From: Mesoterricola silvestris
Lineage (GTDB): Bacteria > Acidobacteriota > Holophagae > Holophagales > Holophagaceae
DNA: 64,000 bases
Direction: 5' to 3'
NCBI RefSeq assembly: GCF_030295405.1
Contig: NZ_AP027080.1
Coordinates: 3,270,001-3,334,000, forward strand
The notes under the pieces were generated by a model. It was not told where the DNA came from. It was given only the letters and a program-made list of their open reading frames with translations, and did not search any database. Positions 33,793-42,174 of this stretch are shown piece by piece; within the stretch, counting starts at the first letter, position 1, and each line of letters starts with the position of its first letter. A program made the translations under genes and the position numbers.

Positions 33793-34515
33793 ATCGATTC
33801 CTACATTCCGACGCCCGCGAACCCCGGACGCATCCTGATCGTCGACGACCTGGTGGGGAACCTGAAGGTCCACGAACGGGAGCTGCGCAACCAGCCCTTC
33901 AGCCTGACCCTGGCCCAGAGCGGGGCCGAGGCCCTGGAGGTGTGCTCCCGCCTCGTGTTCGAGGGCATCCTCATGGACGTGAGCCTGCCGGGCATGGACG
34001 GCATCGAAGCCTGCCGGCAGATCCGGCAGTGCCGGCTCAACGCATCCACGCCGCTCATCTTCATCAGCGCCGTGCGCATCGGCGAGGACTGGGTGAAGGA
34101 GGGCATCGATTCCGGGGGCATCGACTACCTGGTCAAGCCCTACGTGTTCTCCGAGCTCCTGGTGAAGCTGCGGATGATGGTGCGCCTTTCCAGGCAGCGG
34201 GACGCGGCCCTGGCCGGGGAGCGGAACCGGGCCCTGCTGGAGGTGGCCGGGGGCACCGCCCACGAACTGGCCCAGCCCCTGAGCTCGGCCCAGATCCTCC
34301 TGGACCGGTTCATCAAGTCGCCCACCCCCCCCACCCCCGCGGACCTCCAGGACCTCCACGACTGCCTGGAAAGCACCACCAAGGTGCTCCACCAGATCCA
34401 GAACCTGCACACGTACATCACCAAGCCCTACGCGTCGGGGCGGATCCTGGACCTGGCCCTCTCCAGCCAGAAGCCGTACCAGTCCCCCATTACCGACCCG
34501 GCCGATCAGGAATAG
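33790..34515 (+). CDS. Response regulator with H-box domain, no kinase catalytic domain
   Basis: 241 residues. Residues ~10-135 are a complete receiver domain (ILIVDDLVGN, phosphoacceptor Asp in FEGILMDVSLPGMDG, Ser in FISA, Lys in YLVKPY). After a short helix there is a HisKA-like segment with the H-box GGTAHELAQPLSSAQ (about 150-165) and a second helix, then the protein ends without any ATP-binding domain. It may act as a phosphotransfer adaptor or dimeric regulator, or the segment may be a degenerate remnant; I cannot tell which. It lies between flgE and ispG, and its start codon is inside a hairpin. Confidence 0.85.
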   Translation: MIDSYIPTPANPGRILIVDDLVGNLKVHERELRNQPFSLTLAQSGAEALEVCSRLVFEGILMDVSLPGMDGIEACRQIRQCRLNASTPLIFISAVRIGEDWVKEGIDSGGIDYLVKPYVFSELLVKLRMMVRLSRQRDAALAGERNRALLEVAGGTAHELAQPLSSAQILLDRFIKSPTPPTPADLQDLHDCLESTTKVLHQIQNLHTYITKPYASGRILDLALSSQKPYQSPITDPADQE

Positions 34516-34554
34516 ACTGGAGGGATCCAGCGCGGAGCTGGCCGAGGTCCCCCT

Positions 34555-35655
34555 ATGCCCGAACTTGAATCCCGACTCCTCGCGCCCCGGCGCAAGACCC
34601 GCCAGATCCTGGTGGGTGGCGTGCCCGTGGGAGGGGACGCCCCCATCACCGTCCAGAGCATGACCAAGACCGACACCCGGGACGTGGAGGCCACCGTCAA
34701 GCAGATCTACGAGTACGCCGCCGCCGGCTGCGAGATCGTGCGGGTCAGCGTGCCCACCAAGAAGGCCGGGGAGGTCTTCCACGAGATCACCGCCCGCAGC
34801 CCCATCCCCGTGGTGGCCGACATCCACTTCGACTACCGCCTCGCGCTGGTGGCCGCCGACGGCGGCGCCGCGTGCCTGCGCATCAACCCCGGCAACATCG
34901 GCGGCCAGGACCGGGTGCGGGCCGTGGTGGAGAAGGCCGGCGAAAAGGGCATCCCCATCCGCATCGGCGTGAACGCCGGCAGCCTCGAGAAGGACCTGGT
35001 GGAGAAGTTCGGCGGCACCGCCACCCCCGAGGCCATGGTGGAAAGCGCCCTGCGCCACCTGGAGATGCTGGAGAAGGAGCAATTCTTCAACACCAAGATC
35101 AGCCTCAAGGCCTCGGACGTGGTGCGCACGGTGCAGGCCTACCGGCTCCTGGCGAAGCAGGTGGACTATCCCTTCCACCTGGGCATCACCGAGGCCGGCA
35201 CCCCCTGGGGCGCCACCATCCGCAGCAGCATCGGCCTGGGCATCCTCCTGGCCGAGGGTCTGGGCGACACCATCCGGGTCTCCCTCACCGGCGACGGCTC
35301 CGAGGAGTGCAAGATCGGCCACGAGATGCTCCGGGCCCTGGATCTGCGCGCGGGCGGCTTCCACATGGTGAGCTGCCCCTCCTGCGGGCGCGTGCAGATC
35401 GACCTGAACCGGGTCGCCCACCAGATCGAGGAGGGCCTGAGGGAGATCAACCACGAGGACGTCACCTACGCGGTCATGGGCTGCGTGGTCAACGGCCCCG
35501 GCGAGGCCCGGGACGCGGACCTGGGCGTGGCCGGCGGCGCCGGGGAGGGTCTCATCTACCGCAAGGGCGTGCTCATCCGCAAGGTCAAGGAGGCCGACCT
35601 GGTCCCGGCCTTCCTGGAGGAGGCGCGAAAGTTCAAGGCCGAGCAGAGCGCGTGA
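34555..35655 (+). CDS. ispG: 4-hydroxy-3-methylbut-2-enyl diphosphate synthase
   Basis: 366 residues, the short bacterial form. The TIM-barrel start (ITVQSMTKTDTRDVEATVKQI) is clear, and the three iron-sulfur ligands are present: C274 and C277 (CPSCGR) and C310 (GCVVNGPGEA). It converts methylerythritol cyclodiphosphate to HMBPP with reduced ferredoxin or flavodoxin in the MEP pathway; ispF is also in this window. GAGG precedes the ATG. Its stop overlaps the yidD start. Confidence 0.97.
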   Translation: MPELESRLLAPRRKTRQILVGGVPVGGDAPITVQSMTKTDTRDVEATVKQIYEYAAAGCEIVRVSVPTKKAGEVFHEITARSPIPVVADIHFDYRLALVAADGGAACLRINPGNIGGQDRVRAVVEKAGEKGIPIRIGVNAGSLEKDLVEKFGGTATPEAMVESALRHLEMLEKEQFFNTKISLKASDVVRTVQAYRLLAKQVDYPFHLGITEAGTPWGATIRSSIGLGILLAEGLGDTIRVSLTGDGSEECKIGHEMLRALDLRAGGFHMVSCPSCGRVQIDLNRVAHQIEEGLREINHEDVTYAVMGCVVNGPGEARDADLGVAGGAGEGLIYRKGVLIRKVKEADLVPAFLEEARKFKAEQSA

Positions 35656-35966
35656 CGGGAGTCCGGCGGGTGATCGACGCGCTGTTTGCCCATCCCCTGC
35701 TGGCCTTCGGCGCCTACCTGGTCCTGGAGGCCTTCCTTCCCGTGCCCCTGCAGCCCACGGCCTGGGCGGCCCGGGGGGCCATCCGCCTCTACCAGGCCAC
35801 CCTGGGCCCCGCCCTGCCCACCCAGTGCAAGTTCACGCCCACGTGCAGCCAGTACGGCCTCGGATGCGTGCGGAAGTACGGGACCCTCCGGGGGGGGGTC
35901 CTCACCACCTGGCGGATCCTCAGGTGCAACCCCTTCGGGCACGGCGGCCACGACCCGGTGCCGTGA
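35652..35966 (+). CDS. yidD: YidD-family membrane protein insertion efficiency factor
   Basis: 104 residues from a GTG that overlaps the ispG stop (GTGA). The YidD signature is clear: AIRLYQATLGPALPTQCKFTPTCSQYGL, then TWRILRCNPFGHGGHDPVP. The family works beside YidC and usually sits between rnpA and yidC; here it is coupled to ispG instead. The N-terminal ~40 residues form a hydrophobic helix (ALFAHPLLAFGAYLVLEAFLPV), longer than in the typical short protein. Confidence 0.88.
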   Translation: MTGVRRVIDALFAHPLLAFGAYLVLEAFLPVPLQPTAWAARGAIRLYQATLGPALPTQCKFTPTCSQYGLGCVRKYGTLRGGVLTTWRILRCNPFGHGGHDPVP

Positions 35967-36000
35967 TAAGGTAGAAGCTCGCGTCAGACCAGGATCCCGC

Positions 36001-36684
36001 ATGCCCATCGACACTTCCAGCCCCATTGACCAGCTGGCCACCTCCAGCCAGGCCATGACCCGCCATTTCTGCCGCCTGGGCATCGACGTGCACGCCCAGG
36101 GCCACTTGACCCTCGCCGAGGCCTGCGGGGCGCGGGGGCTGGTGCCGGAAAAGGTGGCCCAGGACCTGGCCGCCCTCAAGCCCCCGGTGCAGCGCGACTG
36201 GTCCCAGGCCACGACCCCGGAGCTGGTGCATCACATCGTCCACCACCACCACGCCTTCACCCGGGAGGAGCTGGTGCGCATCCAGAAGCTCATGGACGCG
36301 GGCCTGGCCATCCCCGGCCCCGCCCAGGCCATGCTCATCCGCCTCAAGGTCCACTTCGCCAGCCTCGCCCGGGACCTGGTGGCCCACTTCCAGATGGAGG
36401 AGCGCAACCTGTTCCCCGCCATCTGCGCGGCGGAAAACGGGAGCATGACGCCCATCTCCCTGAGCACCCCGTCGGAGCAGGCCCGCACCATCTCCGCCGA
36501 GCACCAGGCCGCGGAGGAGCTCCTCCACAACATCCGGCTCATCACCGCCGACTACGAGATCGCCCCCGGCATCGAGGAACACCTGAGGATCATCTACCTG
36601 GGCCTGCGGAACCTGGAGGACGACCTGCACCTCCACCTCTTCCTGGAGAACCACATCCTGTTCCCCCGGGCCCTGCCGGCCTGA
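36001..36684 (+). CDS. Iron-sulfur cluster repair di-iron protein (RIC/ScdA/YtfE type)
   Basis: 227 residues. The N-terminal ScdA-N-like part (FCRLGIDVHAQGHLTLAEACGARGL) is followed by a hemerythrin-like four-helix region with histidine and glutamate ligands (LVHHIVHHHHAF, LVAHFQMEERNLFPAI, SAEHQAAEELL, LHLHLFLENHILFPRAL). RIC proteins restore iron-sulfur clusters after nitric oxide or oxidative damage. The usual CC pair of the N-terminal part is reduced to one Cys. No NO-sensing regulator adjoins it. AGGA precedes the ATG. Confidence 0.88.
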   Translation: MPIDTSSPIDQLATSSQAMTRHFCRLGIDVHAQGHLTLAEACGARGLVPEKVAQDLAALKPPVQRDWSQATTPELVHHIVHHHHAFTREELVRIQKLMDAGLAIPGPAQAMLIRLKVHFASLARDLVAHFQMEERNLFPAICAAENGSMTPISLSTPSEQARTISAEHQAAEELLHNIRLITADYEIAPGIEEHLRIIYLGLRNLEDDLHLHLFLENHILFPRALPA

Positions 36685-36690
36685 CCCAGG

Positions 36691-37452
36691 ATGGCGCCGA
36701 CGTCGGGAGGTTGGAAGAGCACCTGGCCGTGGAGGGCGACGGTCACCGCGTGGGGGCTGGCGAGCCTCCCGCTCACCGCCGTCGCCATCATCCTGGGCGC
36801 GCCCTTCCTGGGGCCCAAGCGCTCCTTCTGGACCTTCGGGCCCCTGTGGTCCCGGTCCATCTTCCGGTTCTTCGGCATGCACAACGAACTGGCCGGCTGG
36901 GAGGACCTCCCCGAGGACATCCGGGAGGGACGCCAGCCGGTGATCTTCATGGCCAACCACGAAAGCCTCCTGGACCCGCCGGTGCTCATGGGCACCCTGC
37001 CCATCCCCGCGGTGTACCTGGCCAAGCATGAGCTGAAGTGGATGGTCCCCGTGGGCTGGGCCGCCATGATGGCCGGCACCATCTTCATCGATCGCCGCAA
37101 CCGGGAGAAGGCCGTGGCCAGCATCGCCCAGGCCGCCCGGCAGATCCGGGGCGGCAAGAGCGTCGTCCTGTTCCCCGAAGGCACCCGCACCCGCACCGGG
37201 GACCTGCTCCCCTTCAAGAAGGGCGGCTTCGCCCTGGCCCTGGAGGCCGGCACCCCCATCGTCCCCCTGGGCATCGGCGGCGCCTACCACATGCTCCCCC
37301 CCGGCAGCCTCCTGGTGAGGCCTTGGAAGTACGCCATCGCCGTGGGCCGGCCGGTGGACCCCCGCGACTTCGCCCGCAAGGAGGACCTCATGGCCGAGGT
37401 GCGCGCCCGCATCGTGGTATTGCGGGAACAGGCCCGGAAGGGCACGGAGTAA
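36691..37452 (+). CDS. plsC: 1-acyl-sn-glycerol-3-phosphate acyltransferase
   Basis: 253 residues. An N-terminal membrane segment (AWGLASLPLTAVAIILGAPFL) is followed by the PlsC core: the NHxxxxD motif (MANHESLLDPP), the phosphate-binding FPEGTRTRTGDLLPFKKG, and IVPLGIGG. It makes phosphatidic acid from lysophosphatidic acid on the inner membrane. It begins six bases after the RIC gene; the ribosome site is weak, so coupling is likely. Confidence 0.93.
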   Translation: MAPTSGGWKSTWPWRATVTAWGLASLPLTAVAIILGAPFLGPKRSFWTFGPLWSRSIFRFFGMHNELAGWEDLPEDIREGRQPVIFMANHESLLDPPVLMGTLPIPAVYLAKHELKWMVPVGWAAMMAGTIFIDRRNREKAVASIAQAARQIRGGKSVVLFPEGTRTRTGDLLPFKKGGFALALEAGTPIVPLGIGGAYHMLPPGSLLVRPWKYAIAVGRPVDPRDFARKEDLMAEVRARIVVLREQARKGTE

Positions 37453-37471
37453 GGGTCCGATCGACCCGAGC

Positions 37472-37655
37472 CTGACCTGACGTTCTTTATCCTGCCTTTT
37501 CCCTTTGATCCTGTTTATCCCCGTTTGAACTGCGCCGGGAGTTGCCGTCACCTTTGGGTCATGGACGTCGGGTAACGCGCGCTCCGACCCACCTCCACGT
37601 CAGCCCTGCGGAAACCGGGATGAACGCCGATCAATGGGATGAACGGGGATGAAAG
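37472..37655. repeat. Element B: gene-less copy of the GxxExxY element
   Basis: Read on the minus strand, this ~180-bp segment matches the left flank of element A (TTCATCCC, GATCGGCGTTCATCCC, TTTCCGCAGGGCTGACG, GAGGTGGGTCGG), then jumps to the right flank (AAAGGTGACGGCAACTCCC ... AAAAGGCAGGATAAAGAACG). At the junction it keeps GACGTCGGGTAA, the equivalent of the last codons and stop of the GxxExxY gene (GATGTCGAGTAA). About 420 bp holding the gene body are absent. It fills most of the gap between plsC and miaA; I see no gene in that gap. Confidence 0.75.
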
Positions 37656-37747
37656 CGTTCATGGAAGCCTCCCCAGCGCCAGGGGCCAAAAGGCGCAATA
37701 GGGAAGGAACTATAGCCTTGGACGTCCGCGGCGCCAGGGGGTCGGAT

Positions 37748-38623
37748 TCAGAGCCCCAGCCGGGCGAAGGCGGCCTCCACCGGTTCGGCGTCCGGATCCC
37801 AGGCCGGCACGTCCGGCCACTGGTTGCGGAAGTACGTGGCCTGGCGCTTGGCGTAGGCCCGGGTGTCCTGGATGATGCGGGCGCCGGCCCCCCGGGGCTC
37901 GTCCATCCAGGTCTCGTAGCCCAGGGGGCGCAGGCGGCGCAGGTCGGCCTCGGCGGGGGTGCCCTGGAGGGCGGCCACCTCCCGCTGCCAGCCGGCGCGG
38001 ATCATGGCGCGCACGCGGTGCGCCACCCGCTCCCGCTGGTGCTCCCGGGAGGGCAGCACCAGGATGGCCCGCCAGCCCTCGGGCACGCCCCGTTCCACGC
38101 CGTCCAGGAACAGCGAGGCGCGGCTTCCGGTGGCCAGGTGGAGGCCCAGGGCCCGCTGGACCCGGGAGCGGTCGTTGGGGTGGAGCTGGGCGGCGCGGGC
38201 GGGGTCCACGGCGGCCAGGTACCGGTGCAGGACCGGCGCGCCCAGCACGTCCACCCACCGGCGCAGCTTGGCGGTGGTGGCCTCGGGCACTTCGGGCAGG
38301 GTCGTGAGCTGGTCCCAGATGCCCCGCAGGTAGAGGCCCGATCCGGTGACCAGGACGGGGTTCGCGCAGGAGGCGATCCAGCCCCGCACCCGTTCCCCGA
38401 AGGAGGCGGGGTTCAGCACGGTGTCCAGGGGCAGGACGCCGTAGCCGTGGTGGGGGATCCCCTCCCGCTCCTCCGCGCCGGGCTGGCCCGTGCCCACGGG
38501 CAGGTCCCGGTAGGCCTGGAAGGGGTCGCCGTTGACCACCTCGCCCCCGATGCGCCGGGCCAGGGCCAGGGCCAGGGCCGACTTGCCCGAGGCCGTGGGG
38601 CCCAGCACCGCGATCCTAGTCAT
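37748..38623 (-). CDS. miaA: tRNA dimethylallyltransferase
   Basis: 291 residues. The P-loop GPTASGKSAL is at residues 8-17, followed by the substrate segments (GGEVVNGDPFQAYRDLPVGT, VTGSGLYLRGI) and the RALGLHLATG region. MiaA adds the dimethylallyl group to A37 of tRNAs that read UNN codons. Typical proteins have DS and QVYRG where this one has NGDPFQAYRD, a small variation. The ATG overlaps the stop of the small upstream gene (ATGACTAG), making a purF-small gene-miaA operon. Confidence 0.94.
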   Translation of the reverse strand: MTRIAVLGPTASGKSALALALARRIGGEVVNGDPFQAYRDLPVGTGQPGAEEREGIPHHGYGVLPLDTVLNPASFGERVRGWIASCANPVLVTGSGLYLRGIWDQLTTLPEVPEATTAKLRRWVDVLGAPVLHRYLAAVDPARAAQLHPNDRSRVQRALGLHLATGSRASLFLDGVERGVPEGWRAILVLPSREHQRERVAHRVRAMIRAGWQREVAALQGTPAEADLRRLRPLGYETWMDEPRGAGARIIQDTRAYAKRQATYFRNQWPDVPAWDPDAEPVEAAFARLGL

Positions 38624-38963
38624 GGGTCACCGCCAGGAGCGCGATGACCCGGGCCGCCTCGTCCCGGGCCAGCCTCGCGGCCTCCAGCGTGTGATCGAGG
38701 GCGTCGGCGGGCTCCTGGCGGAGGTTGAGCAGGGCGCCGCACTGGTCCCGGAGCCGCTGGACGTTGCCGCCGGGGTCCGGCAGGCGGCGCAGGGAGGCGG
38801 CTTCCAGGATCTTCAGGAAGCGCTGGATGGCCGAACAGGCCGCGGAGATGGCGGCGGCCTCGCTCCGGCGGTCCCCCTTGAGGGCCAGGGCCGCGGCCAG
38901 GAGCCGCAGGCCGTCCTCGAACTGCTGCGGGAGGGGCCCGCCCGGACCCGCCGGGCCCGTCAT
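38616..38963 (-). CDS. Small helical protein of unknown function
   Basis: 115 residues, not recognised. It is predicted to be mostly helical (QQFEDGLRLLAAALAL, SEAAAISAACSAIQRFLKILEAASL, RLRDQCGALLNLRQ, DALDHTLEAARLARDEAARVIALLAV), with no signal peptide or membrane segment. Its ATG overlaps the purF stop (ATGA) and its stop overlaps the miaA start, so it is tightly co-translated with both. The overlap at both ends and the coding-like frame support it as a real gene. Confidence 0.75.
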   Translation of the reverse strand: MTGPAGPGGPLPQQFEDGLRLLAAALALKGDRRSEAAAISAACSAIQRFLKILEAASLRRLPDPGGNVQRLRDQCGALLNLRQEPADALDHTLEAARLARDEAARVIALLAVTHD

Positions 38964-40339
38964 CCGCAGCGGCCCGCGGCGCTCCGGGGGAGCACGGGGT
39001 AGTCGCCGGTGAAGCACGCGTAGCAGAAGTGGCCGCCGTCGGGGTCCCGCACGGAGGTCTGGAGGTCCTCCAGGGTCAGGTAGCCGATGGTGTCGGCGCC
39101 GATGAATTCGCGGATCGCCTCCAGGTCCCGGGTGGCCGCGAGCAGGTGCTCCCGGTCCGGCGTGTCGATGCCGTAGAAGCAGGGGTGGGTGGTGGGCGGG
39201 CTCGAGATGCGCATGTGCACCTCCTGGGCCCCGGCGGCCCGCACCATGGAGACGATCTTGCGGCTGGTGGTGCCCCGCACCACGCTGTCGTCCACCAGCA
39301 CCACGCGCTTGCCCTTCAGGAGTTCGCGCACGGGGTTGAGCTTCACCTTGACGCCGAAGGAGCGGATGCTCTGCCTGGGCTCGATGAAGGTGCGGCCCAC
39401 GTAGTGGTTCCGGATGAGGCCGAAGTCGAAGGGGATCCCGGATTCCTCCGAGTAGCCCAGGGCCGCCGACACGCCCGAGTCGGGCACCGGCACCACCAGG
39501 TCGGCGGCGACGCCGTGGCGCCGGGCCAGGAGCCGCCCCATGTCCCGGCGGGTGCCCATGACCGAGAGGCCGTACACGAAGGAGTCGGGGCGCGCGAAGT
39601 ACACGTGCTCGAACACGCAGGGCCGTGCCTGGATGCGCTCCCGGGGGAACAGGGACGTGAGGCCGTCCCGGTCCATCACCACCAACTCCCCGGCCTCCAC
39701 CTCCCGCACGTATTCCGCCCCCAGCAGGTCGAAGGCGCAGGTCTCGCTGGAGAAGGCGGTGGCCCCGCCCAGGCGCCCCATGGACAGGGGGCGGAAGCCC
39801 CGGGGATCCCGGGCGGCCATGAACTTGTCCTTGGTGATGATCAGCACCGAGAAGGCGCCCTCCACCTGCCGGAGGGCCTCCACCACCGCCTCCACCACGC
39901 TGGCGGCCTTGGCCCGGTTGATGAGGGCGAGGATCACCTCGGAATCGGAAGGGCTGGAAAAGACCTGGCCCTCCTGGATGAGCCGGTTCCGCAGTTCCTC
40001 GGTGTTGGTGAGGTTGCCGTTGTGGCACAGGGCGATCTGCCCGAAGCGGCCCTCCACCAGGAAGGGGTGGGCCGCCGAGGCCACGTTGCCGCCGGTGGTG
40101 GAATACCGGGTGTGCCCGATGGCCCCGTCCCCGGGAAGGCGGTCCAGGGTGGCCTCGGTGAAGACGTCGGCCACGTAGCCCTGGCCCTTGTGCAGGTGGA
40201 GCCGGCCCTGGTCCCGGGAGCAGATGCCCGCGGCCTCCTGGCCCCGGTGCTGGAGGGCGTAGAGTCCCAGGTAGGTCTGGCGGGAGGCTTCCAGCTCAGG
40301 CCAGATCCCGAATACGCCGCACTCGTCCTTGAAAGCCAT
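38960..40339 (-). CDS. purF: Amidophosphoribosyltransferase
   Basis: 459 residues. A short propeptide (MAFKDE) precedes the nucleophile Cys7 (CGVFGIW). The glutaminase domain has GHTRYSTTGGN and CHNGNLTN. The phosphoribosyltransferase domain has the PRPP loop VVLVDDSVVRGTTS and the late cysteines (THPCFYGIDTP and FCYACFTGDYP) of the iron-sulfur B. subtilis type. It catalyses the first committed step of purine synthesis, transferring glutamine amide nitrogen to PRPP. It leads an operon with the small gene and miaA. Confidence 0.96.
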   Translation of the reverse strand: MAFKDECGVFGIWPELEASRQTYLGLYALQHRGQEAAGICSRDQGRLHLHKGQGYVADVFTEATLDRLPGDGAIGHTRYSTTGGNVASAAHPFLVEGRFGQIALCHNGNLTNTEELRNRLIQEGQVFSSPSDSEVILALINRAKAASVVEAVVEALRQVEGAFSVLIITKDKFMAARDPRGFRPLSMGRLGGATAFSSETCAFDLLGAEYVREVEAGELVVMDRDGLTSLFPRERIQARPCVFEHVYFARPDSFVYGLSVMGTRRDMGRLLARRHGVAADLVVPVPDSGVSAALGYSEESGIPFDFGLIRNHYVGRTFIEPRQSIRSFGVKVKLNPVRELLKGKRVVLVDDSVVRGTTSRKIVSMVRAAGAQEVHMRISSPPTTHPCFYGIDTPDREHLLAATRDLEAIREFIGADTIGYLTLEDLQTSVRDPDGGHFCYACFTGDYPVLPRSAAGRCG

Positions 40340-40365
40340 GTCCCCCCCGGTCCATCAGGATAACC

Positions 40366-40380
40366 GACCCCGAAGGGGTC
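40366..40380 (-). terminator. Short stem-loop between exported hypothetical and purF
   Basis: A perfect 6-bp stem GACCCC/GGGGTC with a 3-nt loop overlaps the stop of the gene upstream on the minus strand and lies 27 bp before purF. No U-tract follows, so it is at best a weak terminator or attenuator. Confidence 0.35.
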
Positions 40381-40990
40381 ACTGTATCTGCTCTGTCACC
40401 ATCACTTGCTGATCGTCGTCCACCAGGGCGCCCCACTTCCGCAGGGTGCGCAGGAGCACCGTCCCGTCCTCCGCGGGGGCCGGGGCGGAACCCAGGCTCA
40501 CCCCTTCCAGGTGGATCTCGATGGAGGCCAGGTCCCCCTCCGGAAGGCTCGCGCTGAGGTACGAGAGGGCCAGGAGGTTGGGCGAGATCTCCGCCAGGTA
40601 CACGAACGCCCCCACGGAGGAGGGCGTCAGGGCCTGCCAGAGCCGGCAGTTCCGGCCCCCGAACCGGGTCCCCCCCTCCCGGGGCACCACCCCGGAATTG
40701 GGCCCCTCCAGGTACAGCAGGCTCTCCACCCGGGTGAGCACCGACGCCGGAGGCAGGCCCCCCTTGCCCGGGAAGGCCCGGATCCGCCACCCCACGAACC
40801 GGGGGCGCTTGACCCTGTTGCGCGTGGCCACCGGGGCCGTGGTCACCACCTGCAGGCGGCTCTCCTGGGGCCCGCCGCCCTCCCGCATGCGCACCACGAC
40901 CTTGTAGTCCAGGACGGTTCCCGCGCTTCCGGCCGCATCGACGGAAAGGGCCATGAGGGCCGACGCCAGGATCGCTGAGAAATACCGCAT
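40379..40990 (-). CDS. Exported protein of unknown function
   Basis: 203 residues, not recognised. A signal peptide (MRYFSAILASALMALSVDAAG) predicts export. The rest looks like a beta-rich soluble domain (VLDYKVVVRMREGG, LQVVTTAPVATRNRV, ASIEIHLEGVSLG) ending TLRKWGALVDDDQQVMVTEQIQ. No catalytic motif is visible. It lies upstream of purF on the same strand but has no evident metabolic link. Confidence 0.75.
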   Translation of the reverse strand: MRYFSAILASALMALSVDAAGSAGTVLDYKVVVRMREGGGPQESRLQVVTTAPVATRNRVKRPRFVGWRIRAFPGKGGLPPASVLTRVESLLYLEGPNSGVVPREGGTRFGGRNCRLWQALTPSSVGAFVYLAEISPNLLALSYLSASLPEGDLASIEIHLEGVSLGSAPAPAEDGTVLLRTLRKWGALVDDDQQVMVTEQIQ

Positions 40991-41050
40991 GGATCCAGGT
41001 TAGCCTCCGGATCCCCGGCCATCCACGGCTTTTTGCCGCACAATGGAGCC

Positions 41051-41722
41051 ATGCCACTCTGCTTCGACCTCGACGGCACCCTGGGACAGTTCGGCGGCGG
41101 CTACGTGCTGCTCAGGAAGGCCCTGGGCGACCTCTGGGGCCAGGAGCCCACCGTGGACCAGCTGCGGCGCTGCACGGGCTCCACCGACTGGGAGATCATG
41201 GGCGAGCTCCACGCCATGCGCTTCGGGGCCCCCATGTCCGAGGCCCACTACGCCGCCTACGAATCCGCGTGCCTGGCGCGCTTCGAGGCCGCCTTCCACC
41301 CCCAGGGCCACGCCCCCACCGCCTTCCGGGGCCTCATCGACGGCATGGCGCGCCTGGTGGACGCGGGCCGCTCCGTGTGGCTGGTGTCGGGCAACGTCCC
41401 CCGGGTGCTGGCCTTCAAGGCCGGGCTCCTGGGCGTGGATCCGCGCATCCCGCGCCTGGGCAGCCTGCCCCGGCTGGACCGGGCCGGCCTGATCCGCATG
41501 GCCATGGCCGGCTGCAAGGGCCCCCACCTGTACGTGGGCGACCGCCCCCACGATCGCCATGCCGCGGAGCAGGCGGGCGTTCCGTTCCTGGGGGTGGGGG
41601 ACATGGTGCCGGGCGATCACCCGATCCTGCCTCCGGAGGCCCTGGCCGAACACCTGGTGAGCGCGGTGGGACGCCTGCTGGGGCCCCATCCCGGCCCTTG
41701 CCAAGGTCCAGCCAGGGCCTAG
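41051..41722 (+). CDS. HAD-superfamily hydrolase
   Basis: 223 residues. Motif I DLDGTLG is at residues 6-12, motif II Ser in WLVSGNVPRVL, and motif IV in YVGDRPHDRHAAEQAG, with a helical cap between (about 20-90). The second Asp of DxD is kept, so phosphatase or mutase chemistry is expected; the substrate is not evident. GGAG precedes the ATG at 41051. It converges with the GIY-YIG gene. Confidence 0.85.
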   Translation: MPLCFDLDGTLGQFGGGYVLLRKALGDLWGQEPTVDQLRRCTGSTDWEIMGELHAMRFGAPMSEAHYAAYESACLARFEAAFHPQGHAPTAFRGLIDGMARLVDAGRSVWLVSGNVPRVLAFKAGLLGVDPRIPRLGSLPRLDRAGLIRMAMAGCKGPHLYVGDRPHDRHAAEQAGVPFLGVGDMVPGDHPILPPEALAEHLVSAVGRLLGPHPGPCQGPARA

Positions 41723-41784
41723 GCTGGATGGGGAACCCGCGCGGTGTCCCATGCGCCCATTGACCGACTGCGAAGCCCTTTCCG

Positions 41785-42174
41785 TCACCGGCGGCGGACC
41801 CGGCCCCCTGCGGGAGTTCCCGCACCTGGACCCCTTCCCGCCCCCTCTCCGTCCCCCGCCGGTGCTCCGGCCCTGGCCGGCGCCGCGTCCGCCCTTTCCT
41901 CCGCCCTTTCGTCCACCGCAGGCAGGGGCTCCCTTCCCGCCGCGAGATCCAGCTTGCGGTCATGGGAAAGGCGTTTGACGGCCCGTTCCATGCGGGTGGC
42001 CTGGCCGCGGGTGCCCACGGGGGCCTGGAAGAGGAGGCGCTGGTCCGGGCGGCCCCGGGTGTACTTGGCGCCCTTGCCGGCGGCATGGGCGGCCACGCGG
42101 GCTTCCACATCGGTGGTGATGCCGGTGTAGATGCACCGGCCGCACTGGAGCAGGTACAGGTGCCAGGTGGTCAT
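41785..42174 (-). CDS. GIY-YIG domain protein (YhbQ/UPF0213 type)
   Basis: 129 residues. The small GIY-YIG fold is seen at about 4-75 (LYLLQCGRCIYTGITTDVEARVAAH, then KYTRGRPDQRLLF and the ERAVKRLSHDRKLDL segment). The last ~45 residues are a Pro/Ala/Gly-rich tail unusual for the family. Members are single-domain proteins of uncertain role, possibly DNA cleavage. The ATG overlaps the methyltransferase stop (ATGA). Confidence 0.85.
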   Translation of the reverse strand: MTTWHLYLLQCGRCIYTGITTDVEARVAAHAAGKGAKYTRGRPDQRLLFQAPVGTRGQATRMERAVKRLSHDRKLDLAAGREPLPAVDERAEERADAAPARAGAPAGDGEGAGRGPGAGTPAGGRVRRR

